Shown here: positions 60,033 through 64,000 of the stretch, piece by piece
Numbering within the stretch: position 1 is the first letter of the stretch
Layout of the letters: each line of letters opens with the position of its first letter
Assembly (NCBI GenBank): GCA_947644195.1
Contig: CANRZB010000005.1
Span: forward strand, 1 to 64,000
DNA length: 64,000 nucleotides
Reading direction: 5' to 3'
From: an uncultured Clostridium sp.
Lineage (GTDB): Bacteria; Bacillota; Clostridia; Lachnospirales; Lachnospiraceae
The notes under the pieces: generated by a model
Told to the model about the DNA's origin: nothing
Seen by the model: only the letters and a program-made list of their open reading frames with translations
Database searches by the model: none
Program-made: the position numbers and the translations under genes

Positions 60033-63000
60033 ATGATTAAATTTAGTGTAAAGAAGCCCTTTGTGGTTCTGGTAGGCATTATTATCGTGTTAGTCTTGGG
60101 CGGTGTCAGTTATTCCCGTATGACAACCGATTTACTGCCTCATATGAATCTGCCGTATATGTTGGTTTTGACGACTTATGCAGGCGCTTCTCCTGAAAAA
60201 GTGGAAGCAGATATTACAGAACCCATGGAGAATCAGGTGGGAACGGTCAACGGCGTGAAAAATGTCCTCAGTACCTCTTCTGAAAATTCTAGTATGGTAT
60301 ATTTAGAGTTCCAGGATGATACCAATATGGATGCGGCAATGGTCAAGGTTACTTCGGCCGTCAATCAGTTAGACTTGCCGGATAGTGCTGGGACGCCTAT
60401 GGTGATGGAGGTCTCCATGGACATGATGGCTACGGTTATGGCCAGCGTCGATTATGATAAGATGGAGGGCGTAGAATTATCTAAGTTTATTGATGAAAAT
60501 ATTATTCCAATTCTGGAGCGGGAAGATGGTGTGGCAAGCGTCAACTCCCTTGGTATGATTGAGGAGTCTGTCGAGGTAGTATTAAACCAGGATAAGATTG
60601 ACGACATCAATGAGCGGATTTTAGAAAAGACTAATAAATCCCTGGCAAAGGCCAGGAAAAAGATTGATAAAGCGGAAAAAAAGCTGAAAGACGGGCAGTC
60701 AGAGATCCAGGATCAGAAAGATAATTTATCGGATCAGCAGAAGAAACAGACTACCGAGATGGCGAAATTTACCAAGATGATGAACCAGGCACTGGCGACA
60801 AAGGCAGCATATGAGTCTCAGCTTGCCAGCCTGAAAGCCAGTAGGACTGCATTGCAGACAGAAAAGAAAGCATATAAGGATAATAAGATCGAAACCTCTT
60901 ATCAGCAGATGAATAAGGGATTCCAGGCAGTTCGTGCAACGTTCGAGAAAGACGGCGCAGCCTATCAAGCCATTTATAAAGAGATATATAACCAGATGCT
61001 TGTGACGATGGTGCAATCTGCAATGAATACAGCGGCGCCGGGTGTTACTGTGACGAAAGATAATGTAAATACTTATTTGCAGCAGCTGGGAGAGATGGGA
61101 AATTCTCTGAAAACAGCAGCGGAGGAGCAGGCTCATACGCTGACGAAGCAGCAGACAGACGCTCAGCTTGCAACACTGCCGGAGAGTGTAAAGGATGCGA
61201 TCGACCATCCTGAAAAACTGGAGGCATACAAAAAGTTATTGGAGCAGCAGGGTCAGGCGGAAGCAGCTAAGAGCATGACGGCTAAGAACTTGAAGTCTCT
61301 GTACGATATTGTTGAGGTGCGGATTCCTCAGATTGATACGGAACTGGCAAATCTTAAGGTGGAGATTGCAACGGCAAAAGCGGTTGTAAAACAGGTCAAC
61401 AAAACGATTGGCAAGGCGGAGAAGCAGTATGAAACTGTGGAGGCTGGAAAGATTACCGCAGCCGCTGCTTTTGGATCTGGAAACGCCCAGTTATCAGCGG
61501 CAGAATCGGCGATCAAGAGCAGTGAGACACAGTTGGATGAGGCCAGGGATTCCTTCAAGACTTCGAAGAAAACTGCCCTGGAAAATGCGAATCTGGATAA
61601 GCTGCTGACGATGGAATCCCTGTCCGGTATTCTGACGGCAGAAAACTTTTCGATGCCTGCCGGTTATATTAACCAGGATCAGACACAGTATTTGATCAAA
61701 GTAGGTGATGAATATGACAGCGTGGATGCGATGAAAGAAACGCTGCTCTGTCACATTGATGATATTGGAAATGTTCGCTTAGAAGACGTAGCAGATATTA
61801 ATATAGTAAATAACAGTGAAGATTCTTACGCCAAGATTAACGGGAATGATGCGGTACTGCTCAGTATTTCAAAATCCAGTACAGCAGGGACATCTACCGT
61901 ATCCAAAGCTTGTAATAAAGCGATGGAAGAGATGTCGAAAGAATATAAGGGACTGCGGTTTACGAATTTGATGGATCAGGGAGATTATATTGAGCTGATC
62001 GTAGATTCTGTCGTTTCCAATTTATTGTGGGGAGCGCTATTAGCGATTATAGTACTGTTTATTTTCTTGCAGGATGTGCGGCCGACGGTTGTTGTGGCGT
62101 TCAGTATTCCTTTGAGTGTGCTGTTTGCTATAGTATTGATGTATTTTACCAACATTACGTTAAATATTATCTCCCTGTCCGGTCTGGCATTGGGAATTGG
62201 TATGCTGGTGGATAACTCGATCGTGGTGGTGGAGAACATCTACCGATTGCGCAATAAAGGGGTATCGGCGGCAAAAGCGGCCGTCATGGGTGCCCGTCAG
62301 GTGGCAGGTGCGATTTTTTCTTCTACGTTGACAACGATCTGTGTCTTTTTACCGATTGTATTTACGGATGGAATTACCAGACAAATCATGCAGGATATGT
62401 GTCTGACGATTGCATACAGTCTGTCGGCCAGTCTGGTGGTAGCTTTGACCGTGGTACCTACCATGGGATCAAGTGTGCTGCGGAAACCAGCGAAACGGAA
62501 GCACCGGATTTTTAATGCTTTTGTGCGTGGTTATGAAAAGGTACTTCGTTTCTGCCTGCGCTTTAAAGTTGTGCCGATTGTACTGGCGGTAGTATTGTTA
62601 GTGTTTTCCATATGGAAAGTATTCCAGCTCGGCGTTGTCTTTGTGCCGGAGATGGGAAGTGAACAGTTGTCCTTTACCTATTCTATCCAGCCGGAATCGA
62701 CGAAGGAGGAAGATTATGCCCTGTCGGATAAGATCGCAAAGCAGGTGGAGGAGATCGAGGGTGTTGATATTGTCGGAGCAATGATGGGCGGCAACACTAC
62801 CATGATGACAGGAAACCAGGAGCAGTCCAAAGATTATAGTGTTATGGTATTGTTAAAGGAAGAATATGCCAATGATAATAAGAAGATTGCATCCAAGATA
62901 GAAGATATTCTTGAAAAAAGTGATCTGGAAGATTATATGGTATCAGAGTCCAATATGGATATGTCCAGTATGATGGGCAGTGGCTTAGAAATTAAAATCT

Positions 63001-64000
63001 ATGGAAAAGATGTCGAGCATCTCGTGGAGATCAGCGAGGATGTCATGAAGATGATTGAAGATACCGGAAAGTTTGAGGAAATCTCCAATGGTCAGGAAGA
63101 CGGGGATAAGGAGATTATTTTGACCGTAGATAAGGATAAGGCGATGAAACATAATCTGACGGTCGCACAGGTATTCCAGGAACTTTCAGCGAAGCTCAAA
63201 ACGGACCAGGAATCTACGACCCTGACGGTGGACGAAGAGGATTACGATGTAAAGATCGTCGATGAGCGGGACACCTTAGATACCGAGAATCTGATGGACT
63301 TCGAGTTTGAGACAACGAAGACAAACGACAAGGGAGAGACAAAGACCGAGAAGCATAAATTAAAGGAATTTGCAAAGATGAGTGAGGGAAATGCGTTGCT
63401 TTCCCTCAACCGTGAAAATCTGTCGCATTATATCTCAGTAACGGCAGTGCCAAAAGAAGGGGAAAATGTGACGTTGCTCAGCCGTGATCTGAAAAAACAG
63501 TTTGACAAATATGAAACGCCGGATGGATATGATATTGAGTTTGCCGGAGAGACCGAGACCAATGAGGAAATGATGGTCAGCATGTTGCAAATGATTGGAT
63601 TGGCAATCATATTAATCTATCTGATAATGGTAGCGCAATTCCAGGGACTGATGTCTCCATTCATTGTTTTACTGACTTTGCCGTTGGCATTTACTGGTGG
63701 ATTGATTGCCTTGTTGATCACTGGAGAACAATTATCTGTGATGTCAATGATGGGATTCCTGGTGTTAGCCGGTGTTGTGGTAAACAATGGTATTGTGTTT
63801 GTCGATTATGTGAATCAGTTGCGCCTGGATGGTGCCGAGAAACGGGATGCATTGGTAGAAGCGGGGCAGACTCGTATGCGTCCGATTTTGATGACAGCCC
63901 TGACGACGATTCTGGCGATGTCTACGATGGCGCTGAGCCAGAGCAGTACAGCAGCAATGTCCCGAGGCATGGCGATCGTTACGATAGGTGGTCTGGCCTA
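60033..64000 (+). CDS. RND-family exporter with a large coiled-coil insert (3' end beyond window)
   Basis: Open frame of 1322 codons running off the right edge; AAGGAA before ATG 60033. The N terminus is a membrane helix; porter-domain features include LLPHMNLPYMLV and PEKVEADITEPME. After residue about 195 comes a predicted helical and coiled-coil insert of about 340 residues (Lys/Glu/Gln-rich) that ends near 540. The first membrane bundle follows, with GIGMLVDNSIVVVENI, then the second porter part and helices to the edge. HAE1/AcrB-like; no outer-membrane partner is expected in a Gram-positive. Substrate unknown. Confidence 0.85.
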   Translation, partial: MIKFSVKKPFVVLVGIIIVLVLGGVSYSRMTTDLLPHMNLPYMLVLTTYAGASPEKVEADITEPMENQVGTVNGVKNVLSTSSENSSMVYLEFQDDTNMDAAMVKVTSAVNQLDLPDSAGTPMVMEVSMDMMATVMASVDYDKMEGVELSKFIDENIIPILEREDGVASVNSLGMIEESVEVVLNQDKIDDINERILEKTNKSLAKARKKIDKAEKKLKDGQSEIQDQKDNLSDQQKKQTTEMAKFTKMMNQALATKAAYESQLASLKASRTALQTEKKAYKDNKIETSYQQMNKGFQAVRATFEKDGAAYQAIYKEIYNQMLVTMVQSAMNTAAPGVTVTKDNVNTYLQQLGEMGNSLKTAAEEQAHTLTKQQTDAQLATLPESVKDAIDHPEKLEAYKKLLEQQGQAEAAKSMTAKNLKSLYDIVEVRIPQIDTELANLKVEIATAKAVVKQVNKTIGKAEKQYETVEAGKITAAAAFGSGNAQLSAAESAIKSSETQLDEARDSFKTSKKTALENANLDKLLTMESLSGILTAENFSMPAGYINQDQTQYLIKVGDEYDSVDAMKETLLCHIDDIGNVRLEDVADINIVNNSEDSYAKINGNDAVLLSISKSSTAGTSTVSKACNKAMEEMSKEYKGLRFTNLMDQGDYIELIVDSVVSNLLWGALLAIIVLFIFLQDVRPTVVVAFSIPLSVLFAIVLMYFTNITLNIISLSGLALGIGMLVDNSIVVVENIYRLRNKGVSAAKAAVMGARQVAGAIFSSTLTTICVFLPIVFTDGITRQIMQDMCLTIAYSLSASLVVALTVVPTMGSSVLRKPAKRKHRIFNAFVRGYEKVLRFCLRFKVVPIVLAVVLLVFSIWKVFQLGVVFVPEMGSEQLSFTYSIQPESTKEEDYALSDKIAKQVEEIEGVDIVGAMMGGNTTMMTGNQEQSKDYSVMVLLKEEYANDNKKIASKIEDILEKSDLEDYMVSESNMDMSSMMGSGLEIKIYGKDVEHLVEISEDVMKMIEDTGKFEEISNGQEDGDKEIILTVDKDKAMKHNLTVAQVFQELSAKLKTDQESTTLTVDEEDYDVKIVDERDTLDTENLMDFEFETTKTNDKGETKTEKHKLKEFAKMSEGNALLSLNRENLSHYISVTAVPKEGENVTLLSRDLKKQFDKYETPDGYDIEFAGETETNEEMMVSMLQMIGLAIILIYLIMVAQFQGLMSPFIVLLTLPLAFTGGLIALLITGEQLSVMSMMGFLVLAGVVVNNGIVFVDYVNQLRLDGAEKRDALVEAGQTRMRPILMTALTTILAMSTMALSQSSTAAMSRGMAIVTIGGLA

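Noticed and set aside
1-64000. tRNA or rRNA genes
   Set aside because: No cloverleaf with TTCGANTC-type arms or rRNA core sequence was noticed on either strand, though a dedicated scan was not possible.

Overview
The window looks like a chromosome segment of a spore-forming, flagellated, low-to-mid GC Gram-positive anaerobe of the Lachnospiraceae type (Clostridia). The evidence is a complete spoIIA operon and part of spoVA, a Mbl/FlhO/FlhP-like flagellar block, a ComF-YvyF-CheX-CheY string, a FabT-controlled type II fatty acid operon with acetyl-CoA carboxylase genes, a T-box ahead of valS, and Gram-positive-style promoters and ribosome binding sites. No rRNA, tRNA, CRISPR array or intact insertion sequence was seen.

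Layout. 1-6640 is AT-rich accessory DNA. It holds scars of a mobile element, then a defence-like string: a nuclease-helicase of the DUF2075/Schlafen group-3 type split by two in-frame stop codons, a small PD-(D/E)XK nuclease and a Nudix hydrolase. Two small membrane proteins, an alpha/beta hydrolase and an HNH endonuclease follow. 6797-12160 is housekeeping (secDF, prmA, recJ). 12340-14980 carries three proteins I do not recognise. 15274-18441 is a large secreted C1 (papain-type) peptidase. 18658-26399 joins cell shape (mbl), flagellar rod genes behind a sigma-D-like promoter, recD2, comF, yvyF, cheX and cheY. 26526-35950 is the fab/acc operon, led by a FabT-type regulator with a FabT-box-like palindrome just downstream of its promoter; no enoyl-ACP reductase gene is present in it.

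36843-45400 is a second AT-rich accessory stretch after cvfB: a methyltransferase, acetyltransferases and an acetyltransferase remnant, then a five-gene cluster built around a secreted M4 metalloprotease. That cluster contains a membrane-anchored copy of the protease propeptide, two tandemly duplicated four-helix membrane proteins, and the protease itself, whose CBM2-like front half and catalytic half are separated by a one-base frameshift in an A-run. 45582-54427 holds ridA, an SH3/NlpC-P60 wall hydrolase, T-box-valS, a FapA-family protein, a 52-residue protein and a zinc-ribbon/TPR membrane protein. 54568-57996 is sporulation: spoIIAA-AB-sigF on the plus strand runs head-on into spoVAA-AB-AC on the minus strand, the two operons sharing overlapping stop codons. 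The window closes with a small membrane protein, an S66 LD-carboxypeptidase and a truncated RND-family exporter carrying a large coiled-coil insert.

The candidates for something undescribed are the M4 protease with its anchored propeptide and paired membrane proteins (39690-45398) and the nuclease-helicase/nuclease/Nudix string (534-3562). All family assignments come from motif recognition by eye; no database search was run.
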